This document shows, piece after piece, positions 19,922 to 28,445 of a DNA stretch of 64,000 nucleotides; positions within the stretch are counted from its first letter, which is position 1; every line of letters starts with the position of its first letter. Below the pieces are notes generated by a model. That model was not told the origin of the DNA. It saw only the letters and a list, made by a program, of their open reading frames with translations, and ran no database searches. The stretch spans positions 1 through 64,000 of the forward strand of contig QZKU01000114.1 of NCBI GenBank assembly GCA_003598085.1, read 5' to 3'. The DNA is from Candidatus Abyssobacteria bacterium SURF_5 (GTDB lineage Bacteria; Abyssobacteria; SURF-5). The position numbers and the translations under genes are program-made.

Positions 19922-21205
19922 TTAGCCAAAGGCGGGAACCAGGTCACTCCGTTTCCGCGCATAGGTACTGCTTATCGAAACCGCGGGCAGAACAGTTCCT
20001 TTCGGAATGACAACTATGCCGAGGGAAGAGACGGTAAAACGTCTGCGATCTTTATCAAGATCGTATCCGATTTCCTCTCCGGGTGGGATGATGACGCGCT
20101 TGTCAATAATGGCTTTGCGGATGCGCGCGTGCCGCCCCACTTGCACGCCGTTCATCAGGATGGATTCGGTTACCTCAGCATAACTATTTACCTTCACCCC
20201 AGGCGACAGCACGCTGTTTTGAACGCGGCCCCCGCTGATGATGCAGCCGTTGGAAATGATGGAATCGAGCACCAGCCCTATTCGCTTGCCGTCCCCGCCG
20301 CCCGCAAAAACGGTTTTGGCCGGCGGGTACTGCTCATGATACGTCCTGATTGGCCAATCGGCATCGTAGAGATTGAAGATGGGATCGACCGATACCAGGT
20401 CCATATTGGCCTCCCAATACGAGTCGATGGTGCCCACGTCCCGCCAGTAGCTCTGCTTCTTCTTGTTCTCGTCAACGAACGGGTACGCCATGACGCGGTG
20501 CGAACGCAGCATTGAAGGAATAATGTCTTTCCCGAAGTCGCGCCCCCCGCCACGGGCGCAACTCCGCTCGAGCACATCCGCCAGGACATCCATGCTGAAA
20601 ACGTAAATGCCCATTGAACCCAGGCAGCCATTACCGTTTGTAGGAACATCTTCCAGGCTCTTCGGCTTTTCTGTGAAGCCTTTGATCCGCCCCTCGCCGT
20701 CTGTCTGCAAAATGCCGAACCGACTCGCTTCGCGCGCGGGCACTCTGATGGAGCCGATAGTGAGATCGGCGCCCGTTTGCTCGTGGTACTGCACCATCTT
20801 CGCGTAGTCCATCTTATAGACGTGGTCGGCCGAGAGGATGAGCACATAACGCGGCCGCATCATACGAATTGAATACAGATTTTGATGGACCGCCGCCGCT
20901 GTGCCCGTATACCATTCTTCATTAATCCGTTGCTGGGGCGGCAGCATGGTAATGAATTCATTAACCTCGCCATTCAAGATGTTCCAGCCCTGCCTGATGT
21001 GCCGGTGGAGCGAGAGGGACTTGTACTGGGAAAGAATGAATATCTTCCTGACGTCGGAATTTATCGCGTTGCTCAAAGTGAAATCGATCAGACGGTACGT
21101 CCCTCCAAAACTGACAGCCGGCTTTGCCCGGTCCCGCGTCAGCGGATATAATCTTTTACCTGCTCCCCCCGCGAGAATAACCGCCAAGACCTCCTTCATC
21201 TTCAT
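19922..21205 (-). CDS. glgC: glucose-1-phosphate adenylyltransferase
   Basis: Makes ADP-glucose from glucose-1-phosphate and ATP, the committed step of glycogen synthesis. The N-terminus VLAVILAGGAGKRLYPLT is the nucleotide-binding signature and KPAVSFGG follows; the C-terminal left-handed beta-helix ends the 427-residue protein. ATG 21205 is chosen because GGGAGG lies seven bases before it; the frame extends slightly upstream. No other glycogen genes are near. It is preceded by a sigma-54-type element and an upstream site shared with the transporter cluster (see 21277 and 21397), which is unusual control for glgC. Confidence 0.96.
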   Translation of the reverse strand: MKMKEVLAVILAGGAGKRLYPLTRDRAKPAVSFGGTYRLIDFTLSNAINSDVRKIFILSQYKSLSLHRHIRQGWNILNGEVNEFITMLPPQQRINEEWYTGTAAAVHQNLYSIRMMRPRYVLILSADHVYKMDYAKMVQYHEQTGADLTIGSIRVPAREASRFGILQTDGEGRIKGFTEKPKSLEDVPTNGNGCLGSMGIYVFSMDVLADVLERSCARGGGRDFGKDIIPSMLRSHRVMAYPFVDENKKKQSYWRDVGTIDSYWEANMDLVSVDPIFNLYDADWPIRTYHEQYPPAKTVFAGGGDGKRIGLVLDSIISNGCIISGGRVQNSVLSPGVKVNSYAEVTESILMNGVQVGRHARIRKAIIDKRVIIPPGEEIGYDLDKDRRRFTVSSLGIVVIPKGTVLPAVSISSTYARKRSDLVPAFG

Positions 21206-21276
21206 TGCACGACCTCCCAAACAAGATCATCCATCCGCTAACCTCGCCTTTTTGTCAAACCTGCTTTTGTAACGAA

Positions 21277-21292
21277 AGCAATTGACATGCCT
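21277..21292 (-). promoter_or_regulatory. sigma-54 (-24/-12) promoter of glgC
   Basis: Minus strand AGGCAT-N5-TTGCT: GG and GC dinucleotides are separated by exactly ten bases, and the rest fits TGGCAY-N5-TTGCW except the first base. The predicted start is near 21266, leaving a 61-nt leader. No good sigma-70 promoter is seen in the gap 21206-21470. Confidence 0.65.
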
Positions 21293-21396
21293 AAATCTCC
21301 GGCAGGAATATCCAAAAAAAATGACCGTAATATGGGGCTTTTCTCGGGAAAGCGGAAAAAAAATCAACAGGAAAGAGAAGAGAGATGGTAGAAGGC

Positions 21397-21423
21397 TTTA
21401 CAGTTTGTAAGAAATCCTGACAA
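21397..21423 (-). promoter_or_regulatory. candidate activator site upstream of glgC
   Basis: Contains the core TGTAAGAAATCCTGACAA (plus-strand reading, 21406-21423) preceded by TTTACAGTT. The same 18-bp core, TGTAAGRAATYCTGACAA, recurs at 41072-41089. Its inner edge is 140 bp from the predicted glgC start, a usual distance for a sigma-54 enhancer site. Confidence 0.6.
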
Positions 21424-21470
21424 CCGGAAGGGCCATCACGGGTGCAAACCCAGCGACTTCTGTAACCTCT

Positions 21471-22886
21471 TCAGAATTCGAGCTGCCACTGGACGAAAAG
21501 AACGTCCTCGTCGTCGACGCTCTCGCCCTCAAGAATCAATTCGTCCTCGAATTCCGTGTGTTCAAAATCAAAAATCATCCGCATGTTCGCGTTCAGGTAC
21601 CAGTTCAGTCCTGCGGTAAATGCTTCGGCTTTTTCCGTCCCTTCGGCGAAGCCAAGGTCAAACAAATCGTCCTCGCTTGCGAACAGCGAATAGCGTGCGG
21701 CGAGCTCCCATGCACCCCATGTCCTCTTGAAAGGATCGAACGGCTTTAACGGAATAAGCCTGCCAAGCGTCTTTTTTTCGCCGGTCAACAGATACGTGCC
21801 CGATACATACCATCCATCGAATGAAACATCCTCTTCTACAACGGTGGCCGTATTCCGCAGATCATCGAACCACATCCGCATCCATTCCGATTTTATCGAT
21901 GCGGGACCGATCGGCCATATGAACTCCGTACCCAGACGCGTGCGCGTCCCCTTGAGGAAGGAATCGGGTAGGAACTGCACGAATTCGGTGCCGGCTATCG
22001 TTCGAAACGCAGTGTCTGAAAGATCGGTATTCTGATCACCATATGTACCCGACGCTCCCAGAAGCATGGAGGATGTCAGTTCATTATCAAATTCCACGAA
22101 TGGAAGCAGCGCAACCCGGGCCGCAATATCCTTTGAGCTGTTGTTGTCGCCCCGGTTCTCGCCCGAACCGTTCAGCACCGCCAACTGATAACTGATCAGA
22201 TCGTCGAAGAGCACGCCGTGCACCATCGCGCCGATATCCCGGCTGCCGCGCATGTTGTTAACCGCAAGCGAAAGATCGGCGAAATCAAGATACTTATGTG
22301 ATTGAAGCGCCTCCCAACTGAAGGGGACCTTGAATTGCCCGGCGCGCAACCTCGCTTCGGGGAAATAATGAACATCGATATAGCCGTCCTTTAACTTCGG
22401 CGAATCCGCGAATTCGACCGTTACCCTGAGCGTGTAGTAATCGAAGACAGTCGCGTCGGTCTCCAGGCGCGCTCTCTCCAGTGAAAACTCGTCGTAAAGA
22501 GGATAATCGGATTCGAAGACGGTAAGGCGGCCGGTGACTCGGCCTCCCAGTTGGAGAGCGAACATGTCATCGTCCGAAGCTATAAAAAACCCGTTCTTGT
22601 AGCCGACATCAAATTGCGGCGCCACTTGCGCTTCCGTCACGGGAGACGCTTCCAGCGACCCATCCGAAGCCAGAATGCCCAACTCGGCCCCCGGCTCTTT
22701 CACTATCTCCCTCAGCAATTGAACCTCCTGCTCGAGAATTTCGTTCTTCCGCTGAAGCTCCCTGATCTCCTGCTCCATCCGCAGCACGCGATCTTCAACG
22801 GAGAGCGACTCCTCCGCAAAACAGGGACGGTCGCCGCATATGGCGATCGCCGACAGGAACACGAAGAGATAGGTAAAAGCCCGCAC
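21471..22886 (-). CDS. outer-membrane porin with N-terminal coiled coil (OprP/OprO-like)
   Basis: GTG 22886 is chosen because GGGGAGG lies six bases upstream and the signal peptide begins directly (VRAFTYLFVFLSAIAI, cleavage after CFA); the frame is open to 22961. Residues after the signal form a short heptad coiled coil (VLRMEQEIRELQRKNEILEQ), as in trimeric porins. The remaining 390 residues alternate in beta-strand fashion (LQLGGRVTGRLTVFE, RLRAGQFKVPFSWEALQS) and end in WQLEF, an aromatic C-terminus typical of outer-membrane barrels. It lies 29 bp after the SLC13 symporter gene, suggesting it supplies the same anion across the outer membrane. Confidence 0.88.
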   Translation of the reverse strand: MRAFTYLFVFLSAIAICGDRPCFAEESLSVEDRVLRMEQEIRELQRKNEILEQEVQLLREIVKEPGAELGILASDGSLEASPVTEAQVAPQFDVGYKNGFFIASDDDMFALQLGGRVTGRLTVFESDYPLYDEFSLERARLETDATVFDYYTLRVTVEFADSPKLKDGYIDVHYFPEARLRAGQFKVPFSWEALQSHKYLDFADLSLAVNNMRGSRDIGAMVHGVLFDDLISYQLAVLNGSGENRGDNNSSKDIAARVALLPFVEFDNELTSSMLLGASGTYGDQNTDLSDTAFRTIAGTEFVQFLPDSFLKGTRTRLGTEFIWPIGPASIKSEWMRMWFDDLRNTATVVEEDVSFDGWYVSGTYLLTGEKKTLGRLIPLKPFDPFKRTWGAWELAARYSLFASEDDLFDLGFAEGTEKAEAFTAGLNWYLNANMRMIFDFEHTEFEDELILEGESVDDEDVLFVQWQLEF

Positions 22887-22915
22887 GAGAATCCTCCCCG
22901 CCCGTTTTCGGTGCA

Positions 22916-24469
22916 CTAATTCGCTAAAACCGGCATTCCCATCAGCGGCCAGATCAGCCACACGAAAAGCGCCAGCAGCGCCATCAGGAGAATACTTGCG
23001 GGAATGCCCGCCACGAAAAATTCGCCCGAGGTGAACTGTTTGCTTTCATAGGCGATTGCGTTCGGCGCCGCGCCCACCAGCAGCAGGAACGGCATGCCGG
23101 CAGTGGCCAGCGAGGCGAAAAGGATTACCTCGGGAGCTACCCCAAGATAAGGCGCAATCACAAGCGCCACCGGCAGCGAAATCGCGATGGCCGCCACGTT
23201 CATGATGAAATTCGTCATGACCAGCACAAAGAATGCAATCGCAAGGACGAATACAAACGCAGGCGCATGCTGGAACATGACCAGCCATTGTACGGCGATC
23301 CAATTCGCTGCACCGGTTTCCCACAGACAAAAACCAATGCTCATCGCCCCGCCGAATAAGAGGATGATATTCCAGGGTATTTCCTCCAGATCTTTAATGT
23401 TCAGGATGTTGAACACGAAAAACAGGATTGTTGTGATCAGGATGATCGCGCTCTTGTTCAGCGGATCCAGAATCGGGATGAAGGAGCGAAGACTCAGCAC
23501 CGCAATCGCCGAAAAAACAATAATCAAAGTTAGGATTTCAGTGGGGGAAATCGGCCCCAGACGCGCATTCAGCGCCTTCGCCCGCTCGCGCAGGCCCGGG
23601 ATCGTCTTTCTTTCCGGTTTGAAGAAGACCATGAAGAACGCCCATAACAGAAACAGCATCGCCCAACCCAGAGGAAACATGTAGTAGGACAATTCGAAAA
23701 ACGAGATCTCCCTGCCCACCATGTCCTTGAAAAAGCCGATCGCGACCGCCCCGCGAGCGGCCCCAAGCAGCGTTACAATACTGCCGGCGCCCGCCACAAA
23801 TGCCATCCCGATAAAGAGTCCCTTGCCGAAACGGGTAGGTTTGTCTTCATCGTTGTATAGCGTGTAGATCGCCATCAGCAGCGGATAAACAGCGGCCGCC
23901 ACCGCAGTGTGCGCCATGATAAGCGTCAGCGCAGCAGTCATCACAAAGCAGCCAAGATAAATCATGCTGGTCCGCTCGCCGACCAGCGTGAGCATCTTAT
24001 ACGCCATCCTCTTCGTCAGGCCGGTCCTCGAAAAGGCCATGCCGATAATGATCGACCCAAAGATGAACCACACCGACGGGTCCATGAAATCGTTGAAAGC
24101 CGTCTTCGCCGCTCTGATAAGAAACAACGCCTGCACCACGCCAACCATGATGCTGGTTATACCGATCGGGACCACCTCAAAAACCCACCACGTGGCTGTC
24201 AGCAGAAATAAGCCAATCGCTGCTTTTCCCTCTCGACTCAATTCGAAGTGCTTCCCGATCGGGTCAACTGCATCGGGCCAAGGCGGTGAGGCGTAAACCA
24301 GGACAAAAAGGCTTATGCCGCCGACCATGAAAAGAATCCGCTTCCAATCAACGCCGCGGAAGATTCGGCTCAGTTGCGAAGCTTCCCGGATGGCAGTGAC
24401 CTCTCCTCGCCCTATTTCACCGGCTTTTCCCGTCCCCAGGCCGGTCTCTAGACTTCTCTCCTCCGTCAT
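22916..24469 (-). CDS. SLC13/DASS-family sodium:anion symporter (third of the cluster)
   Basis: 517 residues with about 11-12 membrane helices of the divalent anion:sodium symporter fold. After a 40-residue polar N-terminus, helix 1 is near 44-60 and a short loop leads to ATWWVFEVVPIGITSI. The late loop GAAPNAIAYESKQF corresponds to the family signature TPxNAIxY, here with AA in place of T. Family members carry dicarboxylates, citrate or sulfate; the ion here is not readable. AAAGGGAG precedes ATG 24469. It is followed by the porin and preceded by a CBS-pair protein, so entry and regulation are probably encoded together. Confidence 0.9.
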   Translation of the reverse strand: MTEERSLETGLGTGKAGEIGRGEVTAIREASQLSRIFRGVDWKRILFMVGGISLFVLVYASPPWPDAVDPIGKHFELSREGKAAIGLFLLTATWWVFEVVPIGITSIMVGVVQALFLIRAAKTAFNDFMDPSVWFIFGSIIIGMAFSRTGLTKRMAYKMLTLVGERTSMIYLGCFVMTAALTLIMAHTAVAAAVYPLLMAIYTLYNDEDKPTRFGKGLFIGMAFVAGAGSIVTLLGAARGAVAIGFFKDMVGREISFFELSYYMFPLGWAMLFLLWAFFMVFFKPERKTIPGLRERAKALNARLGPISPTEILTLIIVFSAIAVLSLRSFIPILDPLNKSAIILITTILFFVFNILNIKDLEEIPWNIILLFGGAMSIGFCLWETGAANWIAVQWLVMFQHAPAFVFVLAIAFFVLVMTNFIMNVAAIAISLPVALVIAPYLGVAPEVILFASLATAGMPFLLLVGAAPNAIAYESKQFTSGEFFVAGIPASILLMALLALFVWLIWPLMGMPVLAN

Positions 24470-24508
24470 CGGAACTCCCTTTCCGCTCTTGCGAAACTTG
24501 GGGGTGTT

Positions 24509-25033
24509 TTAGAGCAAGAGCTGCGCCACTTCGTGCAGCACGTCAACGGAACGAACCACTCCAACAACCTTGCCCTCCTTCACCACCGGGAGCAGGCTGA
24601 GGTTGTTGTCCACCAGTTCGTAAATGACCTTGACTATATGATCATTGAAATCGACCGTCTCGACAACCGGAAGCATGACGTCGCTTACCGGCCTCTCCGC
24701 CCGCTTCCCCAACCCCTCCAGCACATGATCATACGAAAGCTCAGCCAGATTCGGATCGACTTTGACATCGAACAGCTTCTTGCGGTACTGCATCGGCTTG
24801 CTCGAAAGGAAATCGGGCTCGAGTCCCCGTAAAATGTCGCGCCGGCGCACTTGCCCGACCAACTTTCCTTCACTATCGAAGACCAGCACGATCCGGGGAA
24901 GGGAATTGCGCCCCCCAACATTCAATTGCGACCGCTCCATCACCTCAACGACCTCCCGCAACGCGGCCTTGTGCGAAACGTGCGGGTACTGATCCAGCGG
25001 GATCATGATCTCGTGAGCGCGCTTAGCTTCCAT
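24509..25033 (-). CDS. CBS-domain pair protein
   Basis: Two CBS motifs: first IMIPLDQYPHVS to VRRRDILRG, second VSDVMLPVVETVDFND to VVRSVDVLHEV. CBS pairs bind adenine nucleotides and control transporters and enzymes. ATG 25033 is used; the frame opens with GTG 25081 overlapping the receiver gene upstream, so a longer form is possible. The same CBS arrangement (IMVP or VMVP near the start, DILRGL/DILEGL) is fused to receiver domains at 29746 and 31346. Here it stands alone, 39 bp before a symporter, suggesting it gates that symporter. Confidence 0.85.
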   Translation of the reverse strand: MEAKRAHEIMIPLDQYPHVSHKAALREVVEVMERSQLNVGGRNSLPRIVLVFDSEGKLVGQVRRRDILRGLEPDFLSSKPMQYRKKLFDVKVDPNLAELSYDHVLEGLGKRAERPVSDVMLPVVETVDFNDHIVKVIYELVDNNLSLLPVVKEGKVVGVVRSVDVLHEVAQLLL

Positions 25034-25074
25034 ATCAATAGCCCTGACCCTTCTGTTCGGGCGGCATCCTCGGT

Positions 25075-25506
25075 TCACCACCCCTTGCTCTTCAGAATCT
25101 TCTTGATCTTTTCTTCGTTCTCTTCTTCCACCAGGAGCATCTTGTTCGTCTTTGCCTGGTCGATCTTTTCCAAGAGCTGTTTGATGTCCGCCGGTTTCTC
25201 CAGAAAATCGAGCGCTCCCAGCTTGGTCGCTTCGATTCCGGTTTTCACGGTCGCGTGTCCGGTCAGCATGATCACCTGCAGCTTCGGGTTGATCTCGCGG
25301 AGCCGCCGCAGCGTTTCGATGCCGTCCATGCCGGGCATCATGATGTCCAGGATGATTGCGTCAAACGACTCCTCTTCAGCCTTCCTCAAGGCTGTCGGGC
25401 CATTCTCGGCCGTCACAACCTGGAGTCCTCTCGACTCCATCCGTTCCGACAGTGTTTGCGTAAACTCCTGCTCGTCGTCTACCAAGAGAACTTTCTCATT
25501 CGCCAT
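25075..25506 (-). CDS. single-domain response regulator
   Basis: 143 residues: a receiver domain with phosphoacceptor D54 (ILDIMMPGMDG), switch threonine in MLTGHAT and lysine in LEKPAD, then a short charged tail (EEENEEKIKKILKSKGW) and no DNA-binding domain. ATG 25506 has GGGGGAGG seven bases upstream; the frame runs 22 codons further. It sits between a degenerate histidine kinase and a CBS protein. It must act by binding another protein or passing phosphate on. Confidence 0.9.
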   Translation of the reverse strand: MANEKVLLVDDEQEFTQTLSERMESRGLQVVTAENGPTALRKAEEESFDAIILDIMMPGMDGIETLRRLREINPKLQVIMLTGHATVKTGIEATKLGALDFLEKPADIKQLLEKIDQAKTNKMLLVEEENEEKIKKILKSKGW

Positions 25507-25588
25507 ACAATCCTCCCCCTCTCGGGTCATAGGTTGCTCACGTCCAGCTTGATATTTCATCCGCGCCAACACCCGGGGGGTCGGATTC

Positions 25589-26287
25589 TCAGGGGGTAAT
25601 CCGCCCTCTACCGCCTGCCAGCGAGCGAGGGATGAACAGCGCGATAGAGTGTTCAGTATTATGCGCGGGTTTTATCTCAAAACGTCCTCCCAACTCTTTC
25701 ATCAGAATCGAAAGGACCTCTCTTTTTTCATTGATGTCCGCGGCATCGGCAACCGGTGCGCCCGCCACGAAAATCCTGATTTCCGACGCCTCCGGCTTCA
25801 GGCCGATGTTGATTACTGCATTACTGCCCGCCGTCGAGAGCGCAAGCTGAATGCACGTGAAGACCGCCTGCTGCAGTGCGAACGGATCGGTCTCGACAGT
25901 CACCGAATCAGCGGAATCAAATTCCGTTTTGATGCAAATCCCTTTGAGGAAAGCGAATCTTTCAGCTATCGCGGATATCAGGAACAGCAGCTCTCCAAGG
26001 TTCACCTGCTTCACCGGGTCGTCGACGCTGTGCGCGAAGCGGTTCAGGCGCTTAATGATTATTTTCCCCTTGTCAACCTGTTTCGACAGTCTGCTGGAAA
26101 GCCCCTTCAATTTTTCGGAATTCAGCGGGCGCCCCTGTTCACTCGCAGACAGAAGATCGTCGAGCAAACCGGTCAGCTCACCCACGATCGCAACCACATT
26201 GTTGATCTCGTGCGAAAGACTGGCTGTAACGACTCCGAAAAAAGCCAGCTCTTTTTCCCAAAGGATGCGGATTTCCTTTTCCGTCAT
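25589..26287 (-). CDS. degenerate histidine kinase / phosphotransfer-like protein
   Basis: 232 residues, no membrane helix. The dimerisation and phosphoacceptor helix is intact (TASLSHEINNVVAIVGELTG, H26), but the ATP-binding half is eroded: the N-box asparagines are missing (FTCIQLALSTAG), the D-x-G-x-G box is absent and there is no GTGLGL. It therefore should not bind ATP, and may act as a phosphotransfer protein of Spo0B style, or as a scaffold or phosphatase. It is encoded between two single-domain receivers (26301 and 25075), the position expected of a relay intermediate. Confidence 0.75.
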   Translation of the reverse strand: MTEKEIRILWEKELAFFGVVTASLSHEINNVVAIVGELTGLLDDLLSASEQGRPLNSEKLKGLSSRLSKQVDKGKIIIKRLNRFAHSVDDPVKQVNLGELLFLISAIAERFAFLKGICIKTEFDSADSVTVETDPFALQQAVFTCIQLALSTAGSNAVINIGLKPEASEIRIFVAGAPVADAADINEKREVLSILMKELGGRFEIKPAHNTEHSIALFIPRSLAGGRGRITP

Positions 26288-26300
26288 TTCCGGCGGCCCC

Positions 26301-26669
26301 TCAGCTGTTTGCGGCCAGTTTCATCCTTCCGATAAGCTCCTCGATATCAATCGGCTTGATCAGATAATCAAAAGCGCCCTCGGCAAGCCCGACTTCGCAT
26401 TCCTTTTCTGAACCGCGCCCGGTCAATAAAATCACTTGCACCAACGGATGCTTCACCTTGATCTTTTTCAAGAGTTCGAGGCCGTCCATGCCGGGCATCT
26501 TGACATCGAGAACCACAACGTCGATGTCTTCTTCTTGCAGCTTCCGAAGAGCCTCTCTGGCCGTAATGGCGCCGTAAGCGTCTATCGACCTCAACATCAT
26601 TCGCTCGACCAGGGCGGATACCAACTCCTCTTCATCGTCGATTACGAGAACGCGCAGGTGATTTTTCAT
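26301..26669 (-). CDS. single-domain response regulator
   Basis: 122-residue receiver with D55 (VVLDVKMPGMDG), switch threonine in LLTGRGSE and lysine in IKPIDIEEL; nothing follows the domain. AGGAG precedes ATG. It lies 9 bp downstream of the third dCache kinase, its likely partner, and 13 bp upstream of the degenerate kinase. Confidence 0.92.
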   Translation of the reverse strand: MKNHLRVLVIDDEEELVSALVERMMLRSIDAYGAITAREALRKLQEEDIDVVVLDVKMPGMDGLELLKKIKVKHPLVQVILLTGRGSEKECEVGLAEGAFDYLIKPIDIEELIGRMKLAANS

Positions 26670-26678
26670 CGGTGGCTC

Positions 26679-28445
26679 CTATAGAGGCGGCTTCCTGATC
26701 GGCAGCGCAACGATAAAACTTGTGCCCTGGCCCACCTTGCTCCTCACGCTGATGCCCCCCCCCAGCTTCTCCATGATCCCATACGTAATCGAGAGACCGA
26801 GGCCGGTGCCATAATCCTTTTTCGTCGTGAAAAACGGTTCAAAAATATGGTGAAGATGCTCCTCTGGAATACCGCGCCCGTTGTCCGAAATGGTTATCTC
26901 CACGGTCTCCTGGTCCTGCTCTCTCAGCAAAATATCTATCTGTCCGCCCCCCTCGAGTTCCTCGATCGCATTATTGATGATGTTCAAGAACACCTGCTGC
27001 AATTGGCCGCGATCGCTCTCGATGGATGGCAGCGTGTTGTCGCTCCGGACGCTGACCGCGATGTTGCGGTAGCCCGCCTCCTTCTCCACAAAACCGAGAA
27101 CTTCTTGTATAAGCGCCTCAAGGTCGATCTTCTCGGTCTTCACGTCCATCCGCTTCGCAAAACCGAGCAGGCGATGCGTGATCGTGCTGCAGCGCGTGAC
27201 GGAGGCGAGAATGGAATCCATCAGCTTTTCGAACTTCTCCCTCTGCGGAAATCCGTTCGAAAGCGCAATCAGGTCCTTGGCAAGGCCCGCTTTTTCATTG
27301 ATGATGGCCAAAGGATTATTCACCTCATGCGCCACGCCAGCCGCCAGCCTGCCTATCGACGCCATTTTGTTTGAATATTGGATATGATGAAGCGCCTTCG
27401 CCTGGCGTAAGTCGGCGTCGCGAATGCGCGAGACCAGATATGATGAGGTGCCCATGATCAGGAGAAGAATAATCCCGACACTGATCGCAAGAAACCCGAA
27501 CATGCGCCGCCGCAGCCCGAGCCAGTTCTCCATCAAATCCTCGGGCCCCTTCACGACAACGAAGATGAACGGCGATTGATCTATGTAGGCGTAGCCGAGG
27601 ACGTATGGGTTCCCGCTTCCATCATATTCCTCGACCACTTCAGGCCTGTTGGAGTATGGCGGAACCGGAATCGGGGCGGGGGTGAGCACATTTCCGTGGA
27701 AACGAGAGGCAGTTTGAAAAATCCCTTTATCGTTGATAATGAACGCGTCGCTCGCCGGCCTCAGACCCAGCGAGTAAATCTGGTGATTGAACACCTTCGT
27801 GTCGATGGTCGCCCGCAGCACGTAGAAATCGCCGTTCTGTCTCTCGTGTTTCACGGCCACCACAAAATGAGGAAATTTGCGGTACCCCATAAAGACATCG
27901 CTCACGTAGGCGCCCCGCAGCTTGACCTCGTTGAACCAATCCTGTTCCTGATAATTCATCCCCTGAAGCTCGTATGGTCCGACGTAGGTCCGCTGCTTGC
28001 CCGTCGAGTCGATCAGCCCGACATCCACAAAGCCGCCGAAAGTATTCTTCATGTTCCGCAGGATTCGAGCAAGGATTTCCTGATCTGCGAGTTCATCAAA
28101 TGATTTATCCTCGATGATATAAGCCAGAGCGGAACGCCGCTCCTCCAGGAAGAATTCCATCGAGTGCTTCATCGTTGACGTGAGGCGGAGAATGGGGTAC
28201 ATCATCTCCTGGCGAAACGCTTCGCGATATTGGTAATAATCGTAGATCGTGATGATAATGAGAGGAGTGACTGAGACGCCGGCCGTGATCAGAACGGTGA
28301 AACGCCACAGGCGCGCATAACGGGAGGAGCGCTTTTCGCCGTTTTCCCTTTCCCACCAGCCGCCGGGTATGACTCTTCGCACAAACGATTTCAATCTGTC
28401 CCGGATAGCAAGCCGGTCCGCGTCTTTTCTGCTAATCGTTTCCAA
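26679..28445 (-). CDS. dCache sensor histidine kinase (third copy)
   Basis: 588 residues. Helix 1 at about 48-68 and helix 2 at about 312-334 enclose an extracytoplasmic dCache-like domain with GFVDVGLIDSTGKQRTYVGP, WFNEVKLRGAYVSDVFMGYR and PHFVVAVK. The kinase core has AAGVAHEVNNPLAI, N-box NNAIEEL, DNGRGIP and GTGLGLSITYG. The start is TTG 28445 (AAGGTGG nine bases upstream), overlapping the preceding gene by 14 bases. Paralogues are at 34739 and 39063; the sensor domains share the pattern YVGPY/YAGPY plus SDVF or SDIY. Likely partners are the receivers at 26301 and 28432. Confidence 0.92.
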   Translation of the reverse strand: METISRKDADRLAIRDRLKSFVRRVIPGGWWERENGEKRSSRYARLWRFTVLITAGVSVTPLIIITIYDYYQYREAFRQEMMYPILRLTSTMKHSMEFFLEERRSALAYIIEDKSFDELADQEILARILRNMKNTFGGFVDVGLIDSTGKQRTYVGPYELQGMNYQEQDWFNEVKLRGAYVSDVFMGYRKFPHFVVAVKHERQNGDFYVLRATIDTKVFNHQIYSLGLRPASDAFIINDKGIFQTASRFHGNVLTPAPIPVPPYSNRPEVVEEYDGSGNPYVLGYAYIDQSPFIFVVVKGPEDLMENWLGLRRRMFGFLAISVGIILLLIMGTSSYLVSRIRDADLRQAKALHHIQYSNKMASIGRLAAGVAHEVNNPLAIINEKAGLAKDLIALSNGFPQREKFEKLMDSILASVTRCSTITHRLLGFAKRMDVKTEKIDLEALIQEVLGFVEKEAGYRNIAVSVRSDNTLPSIESDRGQLQQVFLNIINNAIEELEGGGQIDILLREQDQETVEITISDNGRGIPEEHLHHIFEPFFTTKKDYGTGLGLSITYGIMEKLGGGISVRSKVGQGTSFIVALPIRKPPL

